Source: Bartonella melophagi K-2C (GTDB lineage Bacteria; Pseudomonadota; Alphaproteobacteria; Rhizobiales; Rhizobiaceae). Taken from it: a stretch of 64,000 nucleotides of DNA. Positions 1 through 9,886 of the stretch are shown here, piece after piece. The notes beneath the pieces were generated by a model. That model was not told the origin of the DNA. It ran no database searches and was given only the letters and a program-made list of their open reading frames with translations. The stretch is from NCBI RefSeq assembly GCF_000278255.1, contig NZ_JH725083.1, positions 62,001 to 126,000 of the forward strand, read 5' to 3'. Positions within the stretch are counted from its first letter, which is position 1. The number at the start of each line of letters is the position of its first letter. A program made the translations under genes and the position numbers.

Positions 1-56
1 CAAATGATGTTAAATCACGCGCTTTTCCGGCAGATACAGAGGTTTATAAGCATTAA
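1..56 (+). CDS. 3' end of a second panB-like gene (partial)
   Basis: Only the last 17 codons and the stop are in the window. They read NDVKSRAFPADTEVYKH, nearly the same as the end of the complete panB downstream ([18 protein letters not shown]), and the DNA is roughly 80% alike by eye. This is therefore very likely the tail of a tandem panB paralogue whose body lies before the window. The two copies are separated by 155 bp. Whether the upstream copy is intact cannot be seen. Confidence 0.7.
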   Translation, partial: NDVKSRAFPADTEVYKH

Positions 57-211
57 ATTGGATTTTTAAAAAGCTCTATGAGAAATGTATTTTATGCTGA
101 AATCACGTGTAAAAAGGCTTTTTTATGTATTTTTGCGGTTTTATTGCTGACTCTTAATTTTGGTGAAGTCAGACTTGTTGATTAATATGTTTTACATACG
201 GAAACTAAGAA

Positions 212-1027
212 ATGGATTCACATAAAGCTATAAAGCGTGTCTCTGCTTCTGAAATACGGTCGAAAAAGGGACAAAAACCGATTGTTGCTCTAACAGCTTA
301 TCAGGCTTATAGTGCGCGGATTGCTGACCTATATTGTGATTTTCTTTTGGTTGGTGATAGCGTTGGTATGGTTGTGCATGGTTTTGATACAACACTGCCT
401 GTTAGTGTGGATATGATGATTTTACACGGACAAGCGGTTATACGTAGTTCTCAAAAAGTGCTCGTAGTTATTGATATGCCTTTTGGTTCTTATGAGAAAA
501 GTCCACAGCAGGCTTTTGAAAATGCGTCACGGATTGTTGCAGAAACAGGGTGTGGTGCAGTCAAGCTTGAAGGTGGCATTTATATGGCGGAAACAATTGA
601 TTTTTTATGCCAGCGAGGTATTCCAGTTATGGGGCATGTTGGCCTTACACCACAAGCGGTAAATCGTTTCGGTAGTTTTAAGGTACAAGGGCGTACTGAA
701 AATGATAGGTTAAAGATCGAAGCTGATGCAGTAGCAGTTGAAGAAGCAGGCGCTTTTGCTGTTGTATTGGAAGGGGTAGTAGAACCGTTAGCAGTGAAGA
801 TCACAAAAAAGCTCTCTATTCCTACTATTGGTATTGGTGCATCCAATCAGTGTGATGGGCAAATCTTAGTAATGGAAGATATGTTGGGTTACGGGGCTTG
901 GGTGCCTAAATTTGTACGTCGTTATGGTGCTTTTGAACAAGCAATGGATACGGCGATTAGAAATTATGCAGATGATGTTAGATCACGTGCTTTTCCTTCT
1001 GATTCAGAGATTTATAAGCCCAAATAA
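212..1027 (+). CDS. panB: 3-methyl-2-oxobutanoate hydroxymethyltransferase (ketopantoate hydroxymethyltransferase)
   Basis: Transfers a hydroxymethyl group from methylene-tetrahydrofolate to 2-oxoisovalerate to make ketopantoate, the first committed step of pantothenate/CoA synthesis, in the cytoplasm. At 271 aa it has normal family length. Visible motifs are GDSVGM (48-53, metal-binding Asp), DMPFGSY (88-94), KLEGG (118-122) and GHVGLTPQ (141-148), all typical of the PanB TIM barrel. It lies directly behind the 3' end of a second panB-like gene in the same orientation, so this is one member of a tandem pair. No panC is seen in the window; it could lie upstream. The two copies have diverged, so each may have its own properties. 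Confidence 0.93.
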   Translation: MDSHKAIKRVSASEIRSKKGQKPIVALTAYQAYSARIADLYCDFLLVGDSVGMVVHGFDTTLPVSVDMMILHGQAVIRSSQKVLVVIDMPFGSYEKSPQQAFENASRIVAETGCGAVKLEGGIYMAETIDFLCQRGIPVMGHVGLTPQAVNRFGSFKVQGRTENDRLKIEADAVAVEEAGAFAVVLEGVVEPLAVKITKKLSIPTIGIGASNQCDGQILVMEDMLGYGAWVPKFVRRYGAFEQAMDTAIRNYADDVRSRAFPSDSEIYKPK

Positions 1028-1501
1028 AATTAGGTTTAAGAGAAAACCCTATAAAAATATATTAGTTATATGAAGCGTAAGATAAAAGAAATTTTCTTAA
1101 GTACGTTTTGCTTACACTGAATTTGAACTATTTTTCATATGGCTGTTCTATTTATGTCTCATTGATTAATGAGATGCTGAAATCTTTTTGTATATCTTAA
1201 AGTATTTTTAGCAATGCATTGAAAATTAATAATATTTATTTTTTAAAGGTAAACTACAGATAATAGAAAAAACAGAGATTATGGATTGGGTACTCTATAA
1301 ATTAATAGAAATAAGAAGGAAAACAAATTCTGTTCTATTTATAAACCATATTCAAACAAGGTATGACTATAAAAGATAATATGTAATAAAAAGTTGCGTA
1401 AGATATTTTAATATTTATCCAACTGGTGAGACTATAAGCTAAGATACTTTGTGTTTTATTCCCGTAAAAACAAAAGACAAGTGACTAAAAAGATATGAAT
1501 A
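1028..1501. other. Gene-poor spacer between panB and the HD hydrolase gene
   Basis: This 474-bp AT-rich stretch separates the 3' ends of two convergent genes. I see no convincing gene. A short imperfect hairpin (about 1030-1052) just after the panB stop could act as a weak terminator. A 32-codon open frame at 1281-1379 has no recognisable content and I do not call it. Confidence 0.4.
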
Positions 1502-2116
1502 TCATCTTTGACTATCTATATCACGAAAGCGGGTTAAAAAGACATTTTCAATTTGTTGTGTTGAATAGGACTGCAAACTAAGTTTATCGGGTAAAATATT
1601 ATTTGGAGACCCAAAATAACGCATGGCTTCTTTTGTACTAAAGCCAGCAAGAGTAATAGCTTCGTAGAAAGCAGCAATACGATCAGCTTGTTTGATTTTT
1701 TTTAATAGTTTGTGAGGTGGATTAACAGGTAAAGAAAAGCGTATGCAGATGGTATCTTGTATGCGTTTTTCGACAAGCTGATACTGTTTTCCTATAACAG
1801 CTTTAAAAGGTGAAATCATATCACCAATAACATATTCTGATGCATCATGGAGAAGAGCTAGAAGACATTCGTCATTGTGGGATTGTGGAAAGAGTATCTG
1901 AAATATTTGTTCTACTAAAAGTGAATGTTGCGCGACAGAATATGTATGTTCACCGTGTGTTTGACCATTCCATCGTGCAACACGAGAAAGGCCGTGCGCA
2001 ATATCTTCGATTTCGATGTCAAGAGGAGAAGGATTAAGTAAATCAAGCCGCCGACCAGAAAGCATTCTTTGCCAAGCACGTGCTGTTCCATCTTGTGATA
2101 ATTCAGCTTTAGCCAT
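1502..2116 (-). CDS. HD-domain phosphohydrolase (YfbR-like)
   Basis: A 204-aa cytoplasmic metal-dependent phosphohydrolase of the HD superfamily; YfbR relatives dephosphorylate 5'-nucleotides, but the substrate here is unknown. The metal motif is visible as VAQH (H64) and LLHD (H90-D91), followed by a helical C-terminal half. Its ATG overlaps the stop codon of the upstream ygfZ by one base (TAATG), so the two are probably translationally coupled. The ygfZ-HD pair divergent from a dihydroorotase-like gene is, to my knowledge, a recurrent arrangement in Rhizobiales. Function beyond the family is not supported. Confidence 0.8.
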   Translation of the reverse strand: MAKAELSQDGTARAWQRMLSGRRLDLLNPSPLDIEIEDIAHGLSRVARWNGQTHGEHTYSVAQHSLLVEQIFQILFPQSHNDECLLALLHDASEYVIGDMISPFKAVIGKQYQLVEKRIQDTICIRFSLPVNPPHKLLKKIKQADRIAAFYEAITLAGFSTKEAMRYFGSPNNILPDKLSLQSYSTQQIENVFLTRFRDIDSQR

Positions 2117-2982
2117 TAGTTAGTTTCCACGGTATTTTCAGGAAAGCTGAAGTTCATATTTTCAGCAATACTTATTGTTACAGGAAGATTTTCTATTGTA
2201 AACGGAATATGTTTGTCCATAATATCTTTAACATGGTCAATACGCATTAAAGCTAAGGCTTCATTTTCTACACATGTCCCTAATTCACCAAGTATTTTAG
2301 TGCCTGCTTGAATGATGGATCTTGGCATTAAATTGTGCTGGCCTTTTACTATCAAAAAACGGCGACGAGCTGCTCTACGATGGTGCATTCGTGAAACAAC
2401 TTCCTGTCCGATGTAACAACCTTTATTGAATGATAATCCACTGATTTGATCGTAATTGATATCATGAGGAAAGACTTTACCTATTTTATAATCTTGCCCA
2501 CTTTCTGCGATTGCATAGCGGATACGCATTCGGTTCCAATTATCATTATGTTCTGGAGAAAGAAAAGGTATTTTTCCATAAACACGTACTATTTTTTCAT
2601 TTTGTGGAAATCGTTTATCAATAAAACTTAAATCAAAATCACAAGTACTTATTTTATTTTTCCAAAAAACTGTAACAACTAATTGTAATGGTTGTGTAAT
2701 TTCCACTTTTGTATGTAACTTATAAAGGATAAGGCGTTGTTGAAAGGTGTCTGCTAAATGTGCAGCGATATCAATCATATAACCTTGGTCTATTTTACCG
2801 ATTAGAAAATCAGCAATAACTTTTCCTTGTGGTGATAAAAGAGCACCAGGGAAAAGTTCTTGTGAGTTGATTTTTTCAACATCTGTTGTAATTAGGGCTT
2901 GTAGGAAACGTGTTGCTTCTTCACCTATAACTTTAATAATTTTGCGATTTTTTAAGCTAATAGTGTTTTGTTTTTCGATCAT
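2116..2982 (-). CDS. ygfZ: Folate-binding YgfZ/IBA57-type protein
   Basis: Tetrahydrofolate-binding protein related to GcvT, needed for maintenance of some Fe-S enzymes (the mitochondrial relative is IBA57). The diagnostic motif KGCYIGQE is present at 187-194, with its conserved cysteine at C189. The 288-aa length fits the family. The start is the ATG at 2982, which puts the conserved N-terminal region (EATRFLQALITTDV) at residues 22-35. It is transcribed away from the dihydroorotase-family gene, with a 58-bp shared intergenic region, and overlaps the HD hydrolase by one base at its 3' end. Confidence 0.9.
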   Translation of the reverse strand: MIEKQNTISLKNRKIIKVIGEEATRFLQALITTDVEKINSQELFPGALLSPQGKVIADFLIGKIDQGYMIDIAAHLADTFQQRLILYKLHTKVEITQPLQLVVTVFWKNKISTCDFDLSFIDKRFPQNEKIVRVYGKIPFLSPEHNDNWNRMRIRYAIAESGQDYKIGKVFPHDINYDQISGLSFNKGCYIGQEVVSRMHHRRAARRRFLIVKGQHNLMPRSIIQAGTKILGELGTCVENEALALMRIDHVKDIMDKHIPFTIENLPVTISIAENMNFSFPENTVETN

Positions 2983-3040
2983 GGTCCTTGCCTTTCTGCT
3001 CAGAGTTACATAATCGGTAAAGAGATGATGTCTAAGGAGT

Positions 3041-4375
3041 ATGGCTGTGTTTAAAACATTTGATACAATTTTTAAAGGTGCAACACTTGTTAATCATGAT
3101 GGAAGTGGCAAGCGTGATATTGGTATCATGAATGGCTGTATTGCTGAAATTGGTGACTTGACGTGTGCATCCGCTAATGAGGTGATCGACTGTACAGGGC
3201 TTCATATTTTACCAGGTATCATTGATAGCCAGGTTCATTTTCGTGAGCCAGGGCACATACATAAGGAAGATCTAGAAAGTGGTTCTCGTTCTGCGGTTTT
3301 AGGGGGGGTTACAACGGTTTTTGAAATGCCTAATACAAATCCACTGACGATAACAGAAGAGATGTTGACTAATAAAGTTAAACGCGGATTTCATCGGATG
3401 CATTGTGACTTTGCGTTTTGGGTTGGGGGAACACGTGAAAATGCGCATGAATTGGCTGAATTAGAGAGACTTCCTGGAGCTGCTGGAATTAAAGTATTTA
3501 TGGGGTCTTCTACAGGTAATCTTTTAGTTGATGATGATGAAGGTGTTCGTCTAATTTTGAAAAATACGCGTCGTCGCGCAGCTTTTCATTGTGAAGATGA
3601 GGAGCGGCTCAATGAACGTAAAGCACTTTGCATTAAGGGAGATGTGTCATCACACCCGCTTTGGCGTGATGAAATTGCTGCTTTGAAATGTACACAACGT
3701 TTAATTAAAATTGCGCGCGAAATGGGAAAACGCGTCCATGTGTTACATCTTTCTACAGCGGAAGAAATTGATTTTCTGAAAAATCATAAGGATTTAGCAA
3801 CAATTGAAGTAACTCAACATCATTTGACTTTGACTTCTGATGATTATCAAAGGCTTGGCACATTGATCCAGATGAATCCACCTATTCGTGAAAGCCACCA
3901 CAGTAAAGGCCTTTGGTACGGTGTTCAGCAAGGTATCATTGATGTTTTAGGTTCAGATCACGCTCCTCATACGCTTGAAGAAAAGCATAAGTCTTATCCT
4001 CTTTCACCTTCGGGTATGACAGGTGTTCAAACTACAGCAGCAATTATGCTGACTCATGTGAATACGGGAAGGATATCTCTTGAACGCTTTGTTGATCTCA
4101 CCTCGCATGGTCCTAGTCGTGTTTTTGGTATCAGCTGTAAAGGACGCATTGCAGTTGGATATGATGCTGACTTAACCATTATTGATCTTAAACGGGAGGA
4201 GATTATAACCAATGCACATATTGGTTCACGGGCAGGGTGGACACCTTATGATGGCAAAAAAGTTAAAGGTTGGCCAGTTGGGACAATTATTCGTGGAATG
4301 CGGGTTATGTGGGAAGGTGAAATTGTTACACCTTCGCAAGGTGAACCTGTTAAATTTATAGAAGCATTAGCATAA
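3041..4375 (+). CDS. pyrC: Dihydroorotase-family cyclic amidohydrolase
   Basis: Amidohydrolase-superfamily TIM barrel of 444 aa, close to class I dihydroorotases (carbamoyl-aspartate to dihydroorotate in pyrimidine synthesis). Expected elements are HFREPG (66-71), the GIKVFMGSSTGN loop with the lysine that is carboxylated in this family, later metal histidines in HVLHLS and TQHHLT, and the catalytic Asp in GSDHAPH. One oddity is that the usual D-x-H-x-H start of the metal site reads D62-S-Q-V-H66, so the first His is Gln. I recall the same form in related Rhizobiales proteins of this length, so it may mark a subfamily. Activity as a true dihydroorotase is likely but not certain. Confidence 0.75.
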   Translation: MAVFKTFDTIFKGATLVNHDGSGKRDIGIMNGCIAEIGDLTCASANEVIDCTGLHILPGIIDSQVHFREPGHIHKEDLESGSRSAVLGGVTTVFEMPNTNPLTITEEMLTNKVKRGFHRMHCDFAFWVGGTRENAHELAELERLPGAAGIKVFMGSSTGNLLVDDDEGVRLILKNTRRRAAFHCEDEERLNERKALCIKGDVSSHPLWRDEIAALKCTQRLIKIAREMGKRVHVLHLSTAEEIDFLKNHKDLATIEVTQHHLTLTSDDYQRLGTLIQMNPPIRESHHSKGLWYGVQQGIIDVLGSDHAPHTLEEKHKSYPLSPSGMTGVQTTAAIMLTHVNTGRISLERFVDLTSHGPSRVFGISCKGRIAVGYDADLTIIDLKREEIITNAHIGSRAGWTPYDGKKVKGWPVGTIIRGMRVMWEGEIVTPSQGEPVKFIEALA

Positions 4376-5539
4376 TAAAACTAAAAGTTTGGTTTATTGT
4401 TTAAGTGATTGTCTTTTGTAAAAGGGCACTCATAACAACTTTGTTACACATATATGAAAACAGCTTTAAGACTATTTTTCTGATTATGTGTACGGAGAAA
4501 GTTAATATTGTAACATGGTGTACAAAAGCAGTTGTTACAAGAATTTTTGGTTTAATACCATTTACAATTCCATTAAAGTTTATGCTTCAGTTTGATGTTT
4601 CAATAAAAGTAGGTTTGTTCTTTGGTTATTAAACAGGTTGTACCTGTAAAATGAACTTATAGGTAATGCATTTTGGAGCAATTATTGTTTTTGTAAAGTA
4701 AATTCAAAACTTGTCAGAACGCGTTATCTTTTTGTTTTGTAACGATAATTTACCGTTTGTTAAGGATTCATTCCTCCTTAGATCAAGCAGCATGATATTG
4801 ATTGTTAGTGTTTAATATTCATTTTAAAATAATAAAAAAGAGAACACAGTCTTTGTTTATGTATTGAATTATCGACATAATGGTACCGACAAACGAATTC
4901 TTTAAGTAAAAATGTGATGTGAGAAAATCATAGCTTCATTTGTTGTAAAATAAAGGTCTTATTGGTTTAGGTAAGGTTTATGGAAATCTGAAGTGATATG
5001 AAAGAATTTGCAAAAAATACTATAATGAGCATTATGCGCTTATCTGTTCAAACAATATTATCTTCCATTTATCATTTTATACTTGCGATTATAAGTCGTA
5101 ACGATGTTATGCAGTGATTTGATTGTTATTATTGGAAGATAAGGTGTTATGGGATTTTATCAAAATGTCAGAATATGGTATTTGAGTTTTATTCTGTTGC
5201 AGATGAAGTAAATAATATAACTGATATGTTGCCAAATATTCCAGATATTCTTGAAGCAGTAGCATTTGCCAAATGGAATAGTTTATTTATCCAATATCAA
5301 AATAATAAACAGCTTGATCTGTTTTGATTGCTTTATGCACGTATTATGTATTATGTATTTAGTATGTATTTATTAGTTATCGTTAATTAATATTTTTTGA
5401 ATTATATAGATCAAATAGTTCGATGTTGGAAATAAAAAAACCAATATCGCGGTATTTTTTTCAAGCAGTGTTATTAACTCATAATATGAGTAAATTTTGC
5501 TGGAACTACACCAAGCAATATCACTAACGGAGTATAATT
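4376..5539. other. 1.16-kb gene-poor spacer between the dihydroorotase-like gene and cysS
   Basis: AT-rich DNA with no convincing intact gene. The only structured content I see is the interrupted open frame at 4998-5327, listed separately. In related genomes the neighbours here differ, so this may be a deletion or rearrangement junction filled with decayed sequence. The last ~200 bp should contain the cysS promoter, but I cannot point to a clear -35/-10 pair. Confidence 0.4.
4998..5327 (+). pseudogene. Possible decayed gene, one frame interrupted by a single TGA
   Basis: From the ATG at 4998 a 39-codon frame runs to a TGA at 5115-5117. The same frame then continues without interruption to a TGA at 5325-5327, with an internal ATG at 5175. 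Read through, it would give about 109 residues with a hydrophobic stretch near the start. The C-terminal part (50 codons from 5175) has protein-like composition. I do not recognise the family, and chance cannot be excluded in AT-rich DNA. Confidence 0.22.
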
Positions 5540-7048
5540 ATGGGAAATCTGCGGTTTTATAACACGCTTACACGCAAAAAAGAAAATTTTACACCGATTG
5601 ATGCTGCTAAGGTACGTCTTTATGTTTGTGGTCCGACAGTTTATGATTATGCTCATATTGGTAATGCACGTTCTGTAATTGTTTTTGATATTTTATTTCG
5701 TTTTTTACGTCATGTTTATGGTGAGGACCACGTGATATATGCTCGTAATATTACGGATGTCGATGATAAAATTAATGCACGAGCAATCCATAAATACCCA
5801 GAGCTTGCATTAAATGATGCTATTCGTCAATTAACAGAATGTACATATGACCAATTTCAAAAGGATACAGAAGCGCTTGGTTGTTTATTACCAACTAGCC
5901 AGCCACGTGCAACCGATCATTTAGAAGAAATACGATCTTTGATTGAAAGACTTCTTGAAAGAGGACATGCTTATATAGCAGGAAATCATATATTATTTTC
6001 TATAAGCAGTATGGGGGAATATCCCCGTTATGGCGAATTTGCAAAACGATCGCTTGATGAAATGAGAGCAGACTCACGTATAGATATTGCTATTTATAAA
6101 AAGGAAAAAATGGATTTTGTTTTATGGAAACCCTCTCAAGAATGGGAACCAGGTTGGCCATCGCCGGCAGGAATTCCTGGTTTAGGGCGTCCGGGTTGGC
6201 ATATTGAATGCTCAGCAATGTCGATGGTGAAGCTGTTGGCTCCTTATGGTGGTGGTTTAAATTGTAATGATCCTGCAGCAAATGTTTTTGATATCCATGG
6301 TGGTGGTATTGATTTACTTTTTCCTCATCATGAAAATGAGATTGCACAAAGTTGTTCAGCTTTTGGAACTGAGCGAATGGCTAATTTTTGGATGCATAAT
6401 GGTTTTTTGCAGGTTGAAGGCAAAAAAATGTCTAAAAGCCTTGGTAATTTTATCACTATTCATTCTCTATTAGAAAGTGATTTTCTTGAATTTAATGATT
6501 CTTTGACAGATGAAATAAGACAAAACTGGGCGGGCTTATCTATCCGTTTTTCAATGTTGCAGACTCATTATCGTGAACCTCTAAATTGGACAGCTCGTCG
6601 TTTAACGCAATCCAGTAGCGAATTATATCGTTGGTATGAGATGCTTCGTGGTGAGAAATGTTGTTTGGATAATAATGAATCTATAGATGAATCTTTAATC
6701 AATACATTAAGTGATGACCTTAACACTTCAAATGCATTTACTATTTTACGAAAATTTTATAAGGAAGGAAATGCTATGGCTCTTGCACGCGGTATGGATT
6801 TATTTGGGCTATTGCGGCAGGAATGGGTTCAAGAGATAGAATGTCCACTGTTTGTTAGAAAGACATGCTTTGATTCAAAATTTATTGATCAGCGCATTGC
6901 CGAAAGGCTACGGCTTATCCATAATAAAGAATGGGAAGCTGCGGATAGAATTCGTGATGAGCTTGCAGTGGGAGGGATCTCATTAAAAGATGAAAAAGAT
7001 CCACAGACTGGCGAGCGTATTACTACGTGGGAGATAAGACGACAATAG
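5540..7048 (+). CDS. cysS: Cysteinyl-tRNA synthetase
   Basis: Class I aminoacyl-tRNA synthetase that charges tRNA-Cys with cysteine in the cytoplasm. The 502-aa protein carries the nucleotide-binding HIGN motif (39-42) and the KMSKS loop at about 297. The zinc site is visible as C30 in [15 protein letters not shown], a second Cys in HIECSAMS and His/Glu in FPHHENE. The WHIEC segment is also diagnostic. The ATG at 5540 follows GGAGT and gives the typical short N-terminus before the catalytic Cys. It is followed after 41 bp by the DUF421 gene on the same strand. Confidence 0.96.
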   Translation: MGNLRFYNTLTRKKENFTPIDAAKVRLYVCGPTVYDYAHIGNARSVIVFDILFRFLRHVYGEDHVIYARNITDVDDKINARAIHKYPELALNDAIRQLTECTYDQFQKDTEALGCLLPTSQPRATDHLEEIRSLIERLLERGHAYIAGNHILFSISSMGEYPRYGEFAKRSLDEMRADSRIDIAIYKKEKMDFVLWKPSQEWEPGWPSPAGIPGLGRPGWHIECSAMSMVKLLAPYGGGLNCNDPAANVFDIHGGGIDLLFPHHENEIAQSCSAFGTERMANFWMHNGFLQVEGKKMSKSLGNFITIHSLLESDFLEFNDSLTDEIRQNWAGLSIRFSMLQTHYREPLNWTARRLTQSSSELYRWYEMLRGEKCCLDNNESIDESLINTLSDDLNTSNAFTILRKFYKEGNAMALARGMDLFGLLRQEWVQEIECPLFVRKTCFDSKFIDQRIAERLRLIHNKEWEAADRIRDELAVGGISLKDEKDPQTGERITTWEIRRQ

Positions 7049-7089
7049 TTCCCGTATTCCAGCAGCTCTCATAAAAAGGAGAGAATTTG

Positions 7090-7760
7090 ATGGAATTTTT
7101 ACATTTTTATGGATATATCGCGCTTAAGTTAGTTGTAAGCCTTGCCGCTTTTTTGTTGATTTTAAGAACAACAGGTCGTGGTAATCTCAGTCAAATGACG
7201 CCAATCGATTTGGTGAGTAATTTTGTAATGGGGAGTATTATTGGAGGAGTTATTTATAATCCTAGTATTAGTAGCATTCAATTATTGCTTGTTCTGTTTA
7301 TTTGGCAAACCTTGATCACATCTCTTAATTTTTTTGCACGGTATTCGGTTTTTTCCACCGGCTTATTGCAGGAGGAAGTATTGTATTAGTTTCAGATGGT
7401 ATATTTCAAATAGGTGAAATTAAGCGTTTGCGCATTAGTATAAGTGATCTAATTACCATGTTGCGTATTAAAGGCTGTAGTTTACATGAGGCAGCTTTTG
7501 TTCGTTTGGAAACCAATGGTGATTTTTCTGTAATTAAGAAGGAAGAAGGCAAAAAATCTACCATTGTGATACAAAATGGTGAAATTCTCGAAGAAGGCCT
7601 TAAAGCAATTAATAAATCAAAAACGTGGCTTAAAGCAGAATTGAAAAAAAAGCATATGAAAGTAGAAAATTTATTCGTAGCAGAATGGTACGAAAATACA
7701 GACAAAAATGATAAATCTTATAGCGGATTGTTTCTTGTTCCTTTATCGAAAATGGTCTAA
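7090..7760 (+). pseudogene. DUF421 (YetF/YcaP-like) membrane protein, frameshifted
   Basis: Two adjacent frames together encode one DUF421 protein of about 224 aa. The first (ATG 7090, after AAGGAGAG) holds three predicted membrane helices and ends early at 7389. The second carries the cytoplasmic domain through to 7760. Adding one base in the six-T run at 7349-7354 joins them smoothly as ...YSVFFHRLIAGGSIVLVSDG..., which matches the family's linker between the membrane and soluble domains. So a one-base deletion has split the gene. It could be a true inactivation, a phase-variable or slippage site, or a sequencing error. Function is poorly known. Confidence 0.8.
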
Positions 7761-7884
7761 CCTTAAATTTCCATAAGCGTATAGGTTATTCAGAGGTGAA
7801 GGAAAGGTAATAAATAATCTATGGAAAACAGTTTAGAAATTATTTTTTACATGTTTATGAATAATAAAAGAAATTAAGGGCTTT

Positions 7885-9771
7885 ATGAAACAGAATGAAA
7901 TAGTAAAAACCGTTTCGGTAGATTCTGACCAAACTCTACGCACCCTTTATAATTTGTGGCCTTATATGTGGCCATCAGCCAGATTTGATCTGAAAATGCG
8001 TGTGGTATGGGCAATATTTTACCTTATTTTGTCCAAACTTATTCTCATATCTGTGCCGTATTTTTTTAAATATGCTACAAATGCGCTTGATATAAAATTT
8101 TTTCAAGTATTTGCAAGGTCTTCATCCATTTGGGTGGTGCCTATTATGCTGGTTTTTGCATATAATTTTGCACGCATTGTTCAAGCTGGATTAAACCAGT
8201 TACGTGATTCTCTTTTTGCAACTGTTGGTCAATACGCTATTCGTCAATTGGCATATAAGACTTTTGTTCATATTCACGGATTGTCTTTGCGCTTCCATTT
8301 AGAGCGGCGAACTGGTGGTCTTTCTCGTGTGATTGATCGTGGTACGAAGGGAATTGAGGCTCTTGTTCGATTTTCAATTCTTAATACAGTGCCAACCATT
8401 TTAGAGTTTGTGTTAACAGCGTTTGTACTTTTGATAAATTATGGGTGGCGTTATTTTCTTATCGTTGTTGTGATGGTTGGTTTGTATACTTGGTTTACAA
8501 TCAAGGCGAGCGATTGGCGCATTAGTATTCGGCAAGAAATGAATACGGCTGATACTGAAGCAAATACACGGGCAGTTGATTCTCTTTTGAATTTTGAAAC
8601 AGTCAAATATTTTGGCAATGAAGCTCTAGAAGCAAGCCGATTTGATTCTTCTATGGCCGGATATGAAAAAGCTGCAACAAAAATCTGGACATCTCTAAGC
8701 TGGCTTAATTTTGGTCAAGCTCTTATTTTTGGTATTGGAATGACAATCCTGATGTTAATGTCAGCTTATGAAGTTTTGCATATGACACAAACTTTAGGGG
8801 ACTTTGTTTTTATTAATGCACTTTTAATACAGCTTTCCATTCCGTTGAATTTTATTGGCTCAATTTATCGTGAAGTTCGGCAGAGTTTAAGTGATATTGA
8901 AGCTATGTTTGATTTTTTAGATGTTCAGCAGGAAATTGTTGATAAACCAGATGCTAAACCGTTGGTGGTAAGCAATGGTACTATTCGGTTTAATCAGGTG
9001 AAATTTTCCTATGATTCCGATCGTTCAATTCTCAAAGATATTGATTTTGAAATTCCCGGAGGTAAAACAGTTGCAATTGTTGGGCCATCAGGCGCTGGTA
9101 AGTCGACGATCTCCCGATTGCTTTTTCGATTTTATGATGTTGAATCAGGGTCGATAACAATTGACGGCCAGGATATCCGTGATGTAACGCAAAAAAGTTT
9201 ACGTGAAGCGATCGGTATGGTGCCGCAAGATACAGTTTTATTTAACGATACGATTGCATATAATATTCGTTATGGGCGCCCTAGTGCAACAGATGAAGAG
9301 ATGCACAAAGCTGCTGAAATGGCACAGATATTAAAATTTATTGAAATGCTTCCAGAAGGCTTTCAGTCTATGGTAGGTGAACGAGGTCTTAAATTATCTG
9401 GTGGTGAGAAACAACGCGTGGCAATTGCACGGACACTTTTAAAAGCACCTCCACTTCTTATTTTGGATGAAGCAACTGCGGCTCTTGATACAACGACAGA
9501 ACAAGAAATTCAGCGCGCATTGGATATTATAAGCCGTGGTCGTACAACATTGATTATTGCTCATCGCCTTTCTACTATTATTAATGCTGATGAAATTTTG
9601 GTATTAAAAAATGGCTGTATTATTGAGAAAGGAAGCCACGCTGATCTTTTAAGCAAGAAAGGTTTATATGCTTCTATGTGGAATAAGCAGCTTGAAGCTT
9701 CACAGGCTGAAGAGAAATTACGTAAAATACGTGAAGAAGATGAACTAGGCGTTGTTAATCGTAAGAAATGA
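7885..9771 (+). CDS. Atm1/HMT1-type ABC exporter (fused permease-ATPase)
   Basis: A 628-aa half-transporter of the ABCB7/Atm1 branch; the family exports glutathione-linked or Fe-S-related and heavy-metal conjugates across the inner membrane as a homodimer. The N-terminal ~330 residues form the six-helix membrane domain. The nucleotide-binding domain shows Walker [10 protein letters not shown] (~400), the signature LSGGEKQR (~504), Walker B LLILDEATAALD (~525) and the H-loop IIAHRLS. The sequence LNFGQALIFGIGMT in the membrane part also fits Atm1 proteins. It precedes psd and pssA on the same strand, as in many Rhizobiales. The substrate cannot be read from sequence. Confidence 0.88.
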   Translation: MKQNEIVKTVSVDSDQTLRTLYNLWPYMWPSARFDLKMRVVWAIFYLILSKLILISVPYFFKYATNALDIKFFQVFARSSSIWVVPIMLVFAYNFARIVQAGLNQLRDSLFATVGQYAIRQLAYKTFVHIHGLSLRFHLERRTGGLSRVIDRGTKGIEALVRFSILNTVPTILEFVLTAFVLLINYGWRYFLIVVVMVGLYTWFTIKASDWRISIRQEMNTADTEANTRAVDSLLNFETVKYFGNEALEASRFDSSMAGYEKAATKIWTSLSWLNFGQALIFGIGMTILMLMSAYEVLHMTQTLGDFVFINALLIQLSIPLNFIGSIYREVRQSLSDIEAMFDFLDVQQEIVDKPDAKPLVVSNGTIRFNQVKFSYDSDRSILKDIDFEIPGGKTVAIVGPSGAGKSTISRLLFRFYDVESGSITIDGQDIRDVTQKSLREAIGMVPQDTVLFNDTIAYNIRYGRPSATDEEMHKAAEMAQILKFIEMLPEGFQSMVGERGLKLSGGEKQRVAIARTLLKAPPLLILDEATAALDTTTEQEIQRALDIISRGRTTLIIAHRLSTIINADEILVLKNGCIIEKGSHADLLSKKGLYASMWNKQLEASQAEEKLRKIREEDELGVVNRKK

Positions 9772-9886
9772 TCTACATGGAAATCATATCTAGTTTTGTA
9801 TAAAATAATTGATTAAATATACAAAAGAGAAGAGGAGGAAAACAGGAGTTTATTTATTGTTCAATCATTTGTGAATAGGAAGTTAT

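Noticed and set aside
1281-1379. 32-codon frame between panB and the HD hydrolase gene
   Set aside because: Too short, no ribosome-binding site, no similarity that I can recognise.
4405-4632. 75-codon open frame after the dihydroorotase-like gene
   Set aside because: No ribosome-binding site and no recognisable family; composition looks like random AT-rich DNA.
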